From the NCBI RefSeq assembly GCF_004359215.1, contig NC_090625.1:2222177-2286176 (forward strand): a stretch of 64,000 nucleotides of DNA. Direction: 5' to 3'. How positions within the stretch are numbered: the first letter of the stretch is position 1; the number at the start of each line of letters is the position of its first letter. Source of the DNA: Bremia lactucae. Lineage: Eukaryota; Oomycota; Peronosporomycetes; Peronosporales; Peronosporaceae. Position numbers and translations under genes: made by a program. Under the pieces are notes generated by a model. It ran no database searches. It worked only from the letters and a program-made list of their open reading frames with translations, and was not told the origin of the DNA. Shown here piece after piece: positions 10,487 to 19,369 of the stretch.

Positions 10487-10990
10487 TTAATGCAGGTTCA
10501 AAAGAGCGCGCAGTCTGTCAAGCGTGTGCGAATCCAGCGCCGTCGTCAACACGTCAGCAACCATCTTGTCCGAAGGTACGTATTGTGGAGATATTATACC
10601 ACGTCTCGCTTGATCACACACAAATTTGACCCTTATGGCAATGTGTTTTGCTTTTGCAGGTGATGATTCCCCCTCCAAGTGCTTGATGGCAGCCTGATTG
10701 TTAACCATCATTGACATGGGGGTCAAGATTACGAGCCCCAACTCCTGCAGCAATTCCCGGACTCCAAGTAGCTCACGAGCCGCGTCTGAAGCGGCGACAA
10801 ATTCTGCTTCCATTGTCGACAATGAAACGCCACCTTGTTTCTTGCAAGTCCAGGTAATAATCATTCCATATAACATCGTAATTGCACCTGTCAACGACTT
10901 ACGATCGGATTTGTCTGCTGCAAAATCAGCGTCGCTATATGATAACAGTCTCAAGGGACTTCCATCAGGATGATCGGTGGACATGTGCAT
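10487..10990 (-). pseudogene. Copia G RNase H
   Basis: LSYSDADFAADKSDRKSLTG is the Copia RNase H start with its catalytic Asp. GGVSLSTMEAEFVAAS carries the catalytic Glu and AKHIAIRVKFVCDQA the conserved His motif. The frame is open for 167 residues but lies downstream of breaks in RT. Where most Copia proteins have DN before the helix, this copy has VNNQAAIKHL, so part of the active site is altered. Confidence 0.8.
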
Positions 10991-11034
10991 CTCGAGCGCT
11001 TGAGTTCCTTTTAGGTAACGTAGGATGCATTTCG

Positions 11035-12180
11035 CTAAATTCCAGTCGCGAACAGTTGGCTGATGTGTTTCTCTTGTTGTTTATGAACAGAGAAAGCAAT
11101 ATCTGGCCGTGCACAACGTGCCGCCCACAGCAGGCTGCCCACAAGAGACTGGAAACTCTTCACCGTTGGCTGACCTTCACTCGCGTGTACCGGTAGCAGA
11201 TCGTCGTATCCAATATATAAGTCGTAGCAATCGTCACCAATTGGTGTCCGTATCCCTTTAATCAATTCCATATTTGCACTTAGAAGTATTTCGTTAATCG
11301 GTTCTTCTTGATCCAAAATATATCTTCCATTTTCAATCGTTACAATGCGCATACCGAGAAATTTGCTGACGCGTCCAAGCTGCTTGATCGACAGCGATGA
11401 AAGACTTTGAAAAAACTCAACAATTAGATTAGCACGAGTCGATGCTACTAAAAGATCATCGACGTAAACACCAACAAGTATTATGTCTCCATTGATAACT
11501 TTGTGGTAAGGACACATATCAGTAATGCATCGCGAAAACCCAGCTTCAGTGAGCTTGTCGTGAAGCAGTTAGCTCCACAAACGCCCAGCCTGCTTTAAAC
11601 CATACAGAGTCTTCTTCAACTTTAGCACAAGCACTCTCTTTCCAAATCACCGATCCAATCATAGCTCCATAGACTATCAAGTTTTCTGTTAATCCTGGCA
11701 CTCGTTAACAGTCTTGGCTTCAAATTGCTTAAGCTCTTCATCCGTGAAAACCATTCCGCCTGGTACACGCAGATATGTGTCCAATCCGCTTTCCTTGTCA
11801 GCTTAGGCATAGGCATTTGGCACATCGCCATGATGAGCACGAACTTTCCAAATAACTGCCAAGGCCAAAATCAATTTGACTGTCGCCAAATACATGACTG
11901 CAGCGAAATGTTAAAAAGAAATCAACTCCGTATTTTTGCTAGTTTTCACAAGCAACAAGTCGAGCCTTAAAACGCTCAATGTTACCTCGTGCGTCAGCTT
12001 TCGTCCTTAATACCATTTACTGTGGAGGGCATTTATGTCTTTGGGACATTTAATGACTTCAAAAATGTCAAGTCGGTTTAACGCAGACAGTTCCTCGTCC
12101 ATAGCTTTAACCCATTCATCCGGCTTTTGGCTTCTTATAGCCTTGCCATATTTCAATGGATCACGTTCATTGATGTGATT
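11035..12180 (-). pseudogene. Copia G reverse transcriptase
   Basis: At about 12180-11990 the minus strand reads KAIRSQKPDEWVKAMDEE, the start of the Copia RT domain. ORF 11517-11035 contains VGVYVDDLLVAS, the intact catalytic YVDD, then LGMRIV and SLLWAARCARPDIAF, the RT-connection signature. Frames change between these pieces (about 11520-11990). Confidence 0.75.
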
Positions 12181-12267
12181 CACTCCCGTCGTGATAATCT
12201 ACTTCTGATGATTATCATCCAGCGAAACACTTGCTCTCGAGCGCGCTTCATACCGCGATCTCTGCCA

Positions 12268-13250
12268 GACCTTGTTCCTCTTCTTCTGAGTCTTGTTACG
12301 AGTAGTTTTTTGCGCAACAATCTCAGACGAAGCACTCGTTGCTTCATCTTCTTCTAACGTCACCATGTCATCGCCATTTTTTTCGACATTAATTCCACGC
12401 TGAATATGTGAATTCTGTGCATCAGTCAATGTCTCGATAATTTTCACATGCTGAGTGACAATGACCACCCTCTCTTGATTCATCACACGATATCCTTTCA
12501 CCTCGTCACTCTTACCAACAATCACTCCGACTCGTGCTCGTTGCTGAAGAGAATTCTTACGTGGGTCCCTGTAAACTGTGTATATCGATCCAAATGCCAC
12601 GATAGAGCTTAAATTAGGAACTTCTCGTCAGCACTTCGATAGCAGATGCCCTATTCTGGTTGGAGCGGCTCGGACTCCGATTAAGTATGTATGCAGCGTA
12701 CTCCACGCACGGCATCTCCCCAGAAATACAAAGGTAGTCCGCAGGCAAATATCATACACCTGGCCATGTTCAAGATGTTGTGCCTGCGGACTACCTTTGT
12801 ATTTCTGGGGAGATGCTGTGGAGTACGCTTCATACATTTGAATCGGAGTCCAGTTTCTTCAACCTGAATAGGGGTTCTGGTTTCGGCGTGCTGACGAGAA
12901 TAGTTCCTACTTTAAGCTCTATCGTGGCATTTGGATCGATATACACAGTTTACAGGGACCCATGTAAGAATTTCTTTAGCAACGAGCACGAGTCGGAGTG
13001 ATTGTTGTAAGAGTGACGAGGTGAAAAAATATTGTGTGTTGAAGCAAGAGAGAGTGGTCATTGTCACTTAGCATGTGAAAAATATCGAGACATTGACTGA
13101 TGCGCAGAACTCACATATTCAACGTGGAATTAATGTCGAAAATGGCGATGGCATGGTGACGTTAGAAGAAGATGAAGCAACGAGTGCTTCGGCAGAGATT
13201 GTTGTGCAAAAAACTACTCGTAACAAGACTCAGAAGAAGAGGAACAAGGC
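12268..13250. repeat. ~480-bp inverted repeat inside Copia G
   Basis: 12268-12747 and 12781-13250 are reverse complements at roughly 85-90% identity, with a 33-bp spacer at 12748-12780. The left arm is in the element's own orientation and encodes the integrase C-terminal part (FGSIYTVYRDP, then VKIIETLTDAQNSHIQRG). The right arm encodes the same peptides on the plus strand (FGSIYTVYRDP, KNIETLTDAQNSHIQRG). It replaces the integrase catalytic core. Confidence 0.85.
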
Positions 13251-13289
13251 TCAACTGTATTCCCGACCTTGGGTCCTTCGCAATACGTT

Positions 13290-13725
13290 CGATGGTGTCG
13301 GAAGACAAATGTGCCATTAGTAGATGAAAATTCAGCAAAGTGTCAACTTGCACATCCAAATCAACTTTGGCATACGCTTTTTCATTTACAATTGACATGA
13401 TAAAATCGCACGGTGTCATGACTGAACGTACTGGCTCAGCTTTTACCATCAGTACATGGTTGTGCATCTGAACATTGAATACCACAAAACCAGTCTTGGA
13501 CTGCACCAAAGACCGAACACCATTTACGTACGTAAGGCTGAAACCCTTCTCCTCCAGCTTCCCATACGACATAATGCTCCTCGTAATTAATGGTGAGAGA
13601 TGGACATCAGTCAGTCGAATTATACTCGACTTATCAGCAACATGCACTCGAAGTAAGACTGAACCGATTTTAGTGACACGAAGCGTTTGACCAACTGGTA
13701 GCATGCATTCACTTTCACAAATCAC
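13290..13725 (-). pseudogene. Copia G protease end and pre-integrase zinc region
   Basis: The minus-strand frame 13725-13290 continues the protease (VHLSPLITRSIMSYGKLEEK) and reaches HLLMAHLSSDTIERIAK, the H...H half of the GAG-pre-integrase zinc motif. The two cysteines and the DDE core are not found before the inverted-repeat block begins. Confidence 0.65.
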
Positions 13726-15067
13726 ATGATTCTTTTAGCATGCGCTCGTCACTCACAAGATGACGGCTGGAACCACTGTCCAATATCCAATGATTTTGAA
13801 CGTTGGTCAGATCATCGACTACTGCAAGAGTCATGTTAACTCCACGTCCATGTCCGTTATCTTTATTCTTGTTCTTCTTTCCACGGCAATCTGTCGCAAT
13901 GTGACCAACCTTGTTGCAATTGTAACAAGTCCTAGTTTCTGTTTTTGCTCTTGATCCCGCTACATGCACTACGACATCCTCTCCAGTAGTATTTGTGCCT
14001 CGTACGTTAGTATCAATTGCTTGGGCAAAGTGTGCCAGCCCCTCCGCGTGTTTTAGATAATCCATACGATTATTATCGTACTTAGCCATTGTACGTGACG
14101 CAAATCCCGTAGAAGCGTACAAAACAATATTTTCAAGTACCAATGCTTCTGCACCGCCAGTCGCGTCGCTCACTGTGACGAGGTACAAATTGTGTTCAGG
14201 CCAAGACCTCTTCGGGTCTTTCCTTGCAATTAAAAGCTTGTTGGCTTGAGCTTGGGCAATTGTCGTTCGGAACGTTTGGTGCAGGCAGTCCATCATATAC
14301 TGCAGAGTAGGTTGCTGTTGCCACCAAGTCACAAGCTGCTTGTGATAGTACCGCTCCGCAATAGCACCCAGGTAATGTATAAGTAAATCAGCCTTGACTT
14401 CTTCAGACCGATCAAATCCACATGCCATCTGGGCCAGCACAAGCGCCTGATGAATCGATGACCCCAATGAAAAAAACCAGATCCTAATCCTTCCCATACC
14501 TCTTTTCCATCGAAAGGACGAATTGAAAGCTTCCTCTGGCAAGTGTCAGGGACTCGAATACCACCCATCTGTTTGTGGAACGTAGTCAGGAGGCATATTC
14601 GGTGCTGCTGCTGCACGCTGTGGTGCAGGCACTTAGGGCATCGCCTGGCCTTGCCTCATAGCAGCATACTCTTGATGCTGTCGATACATAGAGCTCTGGA
14701 ACTGCGGAGCCCTCAGCAAATTTGCTCTCTTTGGTGGAGGTGTGTGAAGGAGTGCATTCACTCAATTCGTGACGAACCAAAACTTCTTCCAAATGCTGAC
14801 TGGAAGACTCCAGTCTCTTGCGCTCCCTTCATGCGCTGTTCCCTCCCCTCGCTTACTATGCATAAGCATGAGACGAGCCATGCGATCTTGCATGGCGGTC
14901 AATGCCTCAAGGATTTTGAGATTCACGTTGCCGGTTTCATCGACCTCCTCACGCGTGTCTGCTTCTGCAGACTCGGTAGATGGTGACATGGCGACCTGAT
15001 TGTGGTCGTTCGGTGTCACAGTCGCGCTTTCATTGCGCGCAGGCACTAGAAGCGCTTTTGGGCTCAT
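13715..15067 (-). pseudogene. Copia G gag and protease start
   Basis: The start codon at 15067-15065 lies inside the primer-binding site and gives MSPKALLVPARN. The first frame stops at 14762 and the larger frame resumes at 14542. That frame contains a CCHC knuckle, CYNCNKVGHIATDC, a basic linker, and the protease active site in HWILDSGSSRHLV (D-S-G). Gag packages the element RNA. At least one frame break separates the N-terminus from the rest. Confidence 0.8.
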
Positions 15068-15071
15068 AACC
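15055..15071 (-). other. Primer-binding site of Copia G
   Basis: On the minus strand GGTTATGAGCCCAAAAG follows the LTR directly. GGTTATGAGCCC is complementary to the anticodon arm of initiator tRNA-Met. The ATG inside it is the gag start. Confidence 0.8.
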
Positions 15072-15281
15072 TATAATTATTCCTTTGTAACAAAACCAAC
15101 CTCTTTGTTTGAGTGTAAATGTGAAACTGCTACTGCTTTTATATGTATTCCTATACTTCCCTACATTGTTACACATTAACCACAGCGCGGTCGTTTCATT
15201 GATGTCGTAGCCGCGAATAGTCACCCATCACCATAAACTCCTCTACTCTCATGGAAGCCACATAAAAACCATTTTCCAACA
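15072..15281 (-). repeat. 5' LTR of Copia G
   Basis: 210-bp copy of 10254-10463. On the minus strand it runs from TGTTGGAAAATGG to AATAATTATA and is followed by the primer site. Its 3' end is TA instead of the usual CA, and the same is true of the other copy, next to an intact target duplication. Confidence 0.85.
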
Positions 15282-15286
15282 GATCT

Positions 15287-15700
15287 GATAGCATCCATCT
15301 ATCGACGCAAAGATAGTATCTTTTGGCATACCATCAATGCTTACGTCTTTTCGTTGTATCGGCGCTTGAGCCGGTACAGTTGCAGCGTTCAATTTAATTA
15401 ATGGATGCAATAACCGCCATCCTCTTGTTGCTTTACGCACACAGAATGTCGAAGAGCTGCGAGGGAAAGTTGATTCCCTCACATGGCCCGCTGCTAAGCG
15501 TACGGCAAAGAAGTCGTCAATCGCTATTACTCGTTCACGAGGCAATGGCCCTTGCTTCATGACACAGTTTCGAAAGTGGGATTAGGTCGATTTTGTGTCG
15601 ATTTTCTTTATCATTAGGCAACTCGCACAATACTGATTCACGGAAGACATCCTTAACTTCTATTAGATCTTTATAAAGGATGTTTCGTCAAAGACTCCCA
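15287..15700 (-). pseudogene. Gypsy RT, N-terminal part
   Basis: ORF 15560-15287 reads TFCVRKATRGWRLLHPLIKLN and then APIQRKDVSIDGM and TIFASIDG, the fingers and first catalytic Asp region of Gypsy RT. It breaks off at the Copia G insertion and continues at 10253. Upstream VIAIDDFFAVRLAAGHVRES matches the short block before RT in this family. Confidence 0.75.
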
Positions 15701-16479
15701 TAATTGGGAGCGTTCCAATCGAGACTTCTCATCGAAGACAATTTCGTCCATCGATGAGCTACTGAGAACCCGTTTGTTCTCAAATAATACTATTGCCGAC
15801 CGAATATCGGCCACGTACTTGTCATCTGTTACAAGTAGCAGATCTGCTTGACTTTGCCACTACGCAGATCACGTAAAATCGTTTCCGTTCTAGCGTTGGT
15901 AATTGAGTTATCTCCGAAGTTTACTTCGGAGGCGCTACTAGATCATGTGCATACGCGCTCCCACTTCAATCATTGTTTACTAAAACATTAATGTCTCAGG
16001 TTCCTCTTTGAATTTTAATTCCAAAGGTATCCGGGAACCTTTGACCACATGTTTTCAGGGACTTGTTCCCACAGAAATTAATTGGGGAGTATTCTCCCCA
16101 ACTGCCTCTAGCTGTGGTTGCGCTACCACAGCAAAATCTTCTACGATCGACTCTTTAGTCGATCTAGGACTTTCGCACTGTCTCTTATAGACAGACGTTT
16201 TAAATTTTCTTGGACGTTGCTTCCAAGCAAGCATCCTTGTTTCGTATCACTCAACTTATTCGAGTGGTCGAACTTTGACGCTGCCGGTATTTGTTGCACA
16301 GCCGTCGCGATCTAACTCCAGAATGTAATGGGTATTTACACTGAGGTCTTGTGCAGTCGCGCAAACGACCGAACCACAAGTGAGGCCATCACACTCACTC
16401 GTAGGACATTCGCATGCTTCTGGACGCTCTTAAACGTTTCTCAGTTGGCCATCTGATGAACAAGAGACATGTCACGGCT
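15701..16479 (-). other. Gypsy protease-RT linker, decayed
   Basis: By position this is the spacer between retropepsin and RT of the minus-strand Gypsy element. No conserved motif or long frame is left on either strand. Confidence 0.4.
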
Positions 16480-16815
16480 TAATGCTGCCGTTTTATGCAT
16501 AGCTCGTTCTTTTTTTCTGAGCCATGGTTATCCAAGGATGACATCAAATTTGTCATCCAAATCTAGTAAGAAGAAATCATTTTCGTACTGTGTACCCTTT
16601 AACGAGTACTGGATACCAACTACACGTTTCTTTACTGTTACATATGCGCCTGTTGCTAGGCGCACCGTCATTCTCGATAGAGAGATATTGTGCTCAACAA
16701 ACTTGAGCCTGCGATCTTTTACCGATTGGCGACGAATAAATTATTCGACACCCCAAACTCGACTTGAGAAATTTATTTCCCACTATTATTCCAGGGTGAT
16801 GAGGTTAACCTCAAA
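16480..16815 (-). pseudogene. Gypsy retropepsin
   Basis: At about 16580-16505 the minus strand reads LLDLDDKFDVILG followed by a TAA where the family has M, then PWL. This is the conserved C-terminal block of oomycete Gypsy proteases. The active-site end near 16800 is not legible. The stop inside the core makes it inactive. Confidence 0.6.
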
Positions 16816-16818
16816 ACG

Positions 16819-17910
16819 TCAAAGGGCCTGCAAATTCTTTTGACGTTGCTGGTTCAGTGTGCGCTCCGCATCTTTTGATCCGACCATTTCCTTACGATCC
16901 GCCTCACCATTGCGATTTCGAAACAGCGTCGGATCCGCGTCCACCGCTATTCCTAGCCGAGGTTCAATCGTTTCGCTCAGTGTTTTAGGCACTGGGCGTG
17001 GGACTCTACACCCATAGGCGTAGTGGCCCGTCTTTTGGCAACGATTGCATTGTTGCAATCTTTTGTATCTTTGAAGAGCGAGGATTCTCGCTCTCCACAT
17101 AGAGAAATTTATCGGTTCTGGACACCGTTTTCTTTTCGTCTCGGAAGGCGATAAGCTCCTGAGTTGTTTTGGACTGAAGTCCTTATGTTCTGCTATAGAG
17201 TTCGCTCGGTCGAGCGACTCTAAATCAAGCCTGAAAAACGATTCTTAATAGGACCGTATACAAAACTTTATGATGAACGCGATCAATTAAAATGTTCATG
17301 ATACAACTAACCAGGCATCGTGTATGTTGGGCATAAGCCTGAAGGTCACGCTAGCCCAGATGGTTCGTCGAAGTAGACGACGCCATTAAAACTCGCTGCA
17401 TCAATGATGATGAGACGAAAGTGAAATTCGACATGTCCAACTTAGCTGGACGTGCCAAATCTTGGGCCTTGGGGCTCAAATTCACGACTCATTAGTCTTC
17501 GGATCGTATGAGGTCTTTAAGACCCGGCTCAGGCAAACATTTGAGCTGCCACGTGCCAAATTCAGGGCTCGAGCCAAGCTCCTGGATTTGTAGCAGCCTT
17601 AAATTTCAAGATGTATTTCCTAACGCTTGCGGGTCGACGCGAATGCGTCGGCCCGCTTGCTAGCAGCATGTAAATGCTGCTGTCTCAACAGCTCCAACTT
17701 TTGAGCACCCTGTTCGTAAGCACCTTCGCATGTTAAAAGCCTTGCTGCTGAAGCAAGACTACTTTCCTGGGCCTTGTCGAGTTCATGTTGTATGAACTCG
17801 GCTGTGGCCGCGTGTTGTTCATCTGTGTTCAGAGTGAACAACATGTCGACGGCTGGCCCGCCAACGACCGAGCCCATTCGTTCGGTCGCTCTCCATTCAA
17901 GTTCACTCAA
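16819..17910 (-). pseudogene. Gypsy gag
   Basis: Two frames remain. ORF 17910-17620 is the N-terminal, Ala/Glu-rich helical part, without recognised motifs. ORF 17100-16819 carries a CCHC zinc knuckle, CNRCQKTGHYAYGC, which binds RNA in the nucleocapsid. The capsid part between them is broken by stops. Confidence 0.65.
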
Positions 17911-18043
17911 AAGAGTAAATCTTCACGCGTTCAGTGATAGACATCTTGAAGGGCTTGTAAGCTTTCTCCTTCTTCATCCAACATGTTCAAGTTGGATGGA
18001 ACGTGCGTAGGCCGTTTAACGGACTACATAGTGCTACCAAGGG

Positions 18044-18596
18044 TAACGGGGCTTTGCTAGTACTGATAACAGTACAGTCAACCTGCACTGGTTACAGTAA
18101 AGGCTGGGCGCCTCGACTACTTAACGTACACGACGTGCAGAGAAAGTTTTTAAGAATAACAAGTCTTAGCTTCTAAAAGAAAATTATAAGGCTTTGGAAT
18201 CGAGAAAAAGTAAAACTGTTTAATACATCAAGTTTGTACGTAACGATCTTCTATCTACTTTCTTAACTTTATTATTCTAAAAACTAATTATGTATGGCGC
18301 CTACTTGCGCATCGCTTAATCGTGTCTTGAGACGATGGGCGGGGTGGATTCAAACTTAAATCAACAAATCAATAGAGCCTATAATGACTTGGCCAAGGCG
18401 AAACGCGCATGAAAAATATTTTATACTCGCATAAGTACGGTTTGTTACTTTAGCCACTTCAGGTCATTTAGATTCCCGCGCTTACAAATTTCATAAACAA
18501 AAGCAACAACTGCCAAAAAATAAATAAATGCGTCTTTTTTAAACCGTTAGTCTAATTTTTTTGCCGACAATGATTTGCGTTGCAAGACATTATTGG
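18044..18596. other. Possible Gypsy 5' LTR remnant and AT-rich spacer
   Basis: If the CCCGTTAC at 18043 on the minus strand is an LTR end, the LTR occupies the sequence from here rightwards. No second copy exists in the window to define its other edge. From about 18130 the sequence is AT-rich without genes. Confidence 0.3.
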
Positions 18597-18629
18597 CAGC
18601 GGCATTAGCACTGTGCTCTACCGACTAAG
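18597..18629 (-). pseudogene. Inverted half copy of a tRNA-Ile (D arm and anticodon arm)
   Basis: On the minus strand CTTAGTCGGTAGAGC is followed by ACAGTGCTAATGCCGCTG. This gives a D arm and a fully paired anticodon stem CAGTG/CGCTG with loop CTAATGC (anticodon AAT). It matches the plus-strand tRNA at 26 of 29 bases, but no T arm or acceptor 3' strand follows. It is a truncated tRNA copy in inverted orientation. Confidence 0.7.
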
Positions 18630-18630
18630 T

Positions 18631-18703
18631 GGTCGTTTAGCTTAGTCAGTTGAGCACAGCGCTAATGCCTCTGCGGTCCAGGTTTCGAGCCCCTGTATGA
18701 CCA
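18631..18703 (+). tRNA. tRNA-Ile(AAU)-like gene, probably a pseudogene
   Basis: The 73 bases fold as a cloverleaf: acceptor GGTCGTT/TATGACC, D stem GCTT/GAGC, anticodon stem CAGCG/CTCTG with loop CTAATGC (anticodon AAT at 18664-18666), a five-base variable loop, and T arm CAGGT-TTCGAGC-CCCTG, with discriminator A. B-box-like TTCGAGCCC and an A-box-like D arm are present. Three mismatches (T7-T66, C30-T40, T53-C61) weaken three stems, so it may be a decaying copy or a tRNA-derived SINE head. Confidence 0.65.
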
Positions 18704-18982
18704 GTAGCGTTTTCCTTGACAGAGGAAAGTTCATCAGTCACTTAGATTAAATAGAATTTTTGGGGATGTCTTCCCTGAATCAGCACCATGCGAGTTGCCT
18801 TACGGTAAACGCACTAGACAAAAATCAACCTAATCTCAGGTTCAAGAGTCACTACCGTATTTACGTGATCATCTTCCACTCGCATGCTCGCGCCTCTATG
18901 TTTGCAAGGTCTAGACTCGCTAGGCCATGCCATCATCGCAGCTCCATGCTTACATGAGGCGGACGGCTTAAGTAGAGCATAC
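18704..18982. other. Spacer before Copia A, nothing recognised
   Basis: No gene, repeat or target duplication for the following element was recognised. A short frame at 18760-18957 has no features. Confidence 0.4.
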
Positions 18983-19354
18983 TGTTAAATGTCCAATTTG
19001 AACTTTGTGCTGGACGAGGAACTGCTCAAGATATGTTTGAAGCAGTAAGTGGCAATCAGTAAATATCGGTAAGTACCGGTATTGCAGGATGACGTCATAA
19101 TGATGACGCCATGGATGATGACGCCACGGCTGATTACGCCCAAGATGAAAAGTCGCGATGGGCAGAGCCTTCTCGAAGCTTCCAGAAGCTTCTAAAAGGA
19201 TGTTGATGATTGGCTTAAATGTAGCTAGATAAGAAGTGAACTAAGTCTATAATACAATCACTTTCGGATTTCCATTCTTCCTCACAATTGTCTTCTCGAT
19301 CTTTGCCCAATCACACACTTCAACTATCTTTTCAAGTTTCGTCAAGCTTCAATA
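18983..19354 (+). repeat. 5' LTR of Copia A
   Basis: It runs from TGTTAAATGTCC to CTTCAATA, directly before the primer site. The 3' copy ends in CAACA, so the final CA has become TA here. It contains the promoter module listed separately. Confidence 0.9.
19090..19253 (+). promoter_or_regulatory. LTR A promoter module: CRE-like, HSE, CCAAT, TATA
   Basis: TGACGTCA at 19090 is followed by TGACGCCA at 19104 and 19119. At 19170-19192 there are five alternating TTC and GAA triplets with exact two-base spacers, a perfect heat-shock element. ATTGG (CCAAT inverted) lies at 19209 and CTATAATA at 19247. The 3' LTR repeats this order, with its HSE at 23602-23624. Binding by bZIP, HSF and NF-Y factors is inference. 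Confidence 0.65.
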
Positions 19355-19369
19355 GGTTATGAGCCCAAG
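19355..19369 (+). other. Primer-binding site of Copia A
   Basis: GGTTATGAGCCCAAG follows the LTR without a gap. It is complementary to the initiator tRNA-Met anticodon arm. The gag-pol ATG is at 19359-19361, inside it. Confidence 0.8.

Larger units (their letters stand above)
10254..15281 (-). mobile_element. Complete Copia element G, degenerate
   Basis: Two LTRs of 210 bp (10254-10463 and 15072-15281) flank gag, protease, a damaged integrase, RT and RNase H in Copia order on the minus strand. The element is bounded by a perfect 5-bp duplication and sits inside the Gypsy RT gene. It has a half-tRNA primer site next to the 5' LTR. Its proteins are clearly more distant from those of families A-F than those are from each other. 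Confidence 0.9.
7040..18043 (-). mobile_element. Decayed chromodomain Gypsy element, split by Copia G
   Basis: Read right to left the order is gag (17910-16819), protease (about 16815-16480), RT start (15700-15287), then after the inserted Copia G, RT remainder and RNase H (10253-9000), integrase (9000-7500) and chromodomain (about 7190-7050). This is the Metaviridae gene order with a chromovirus-type integrase tail. At 18043 the minus strand reads CCCGTTAC followed by CCTTGGTAGCAC, which could be the end of the 5' LTR and a primer site. No matching 3' LTR was found near 7000. All coding parts carry stops and frameshifts. Confidence 0.7.
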
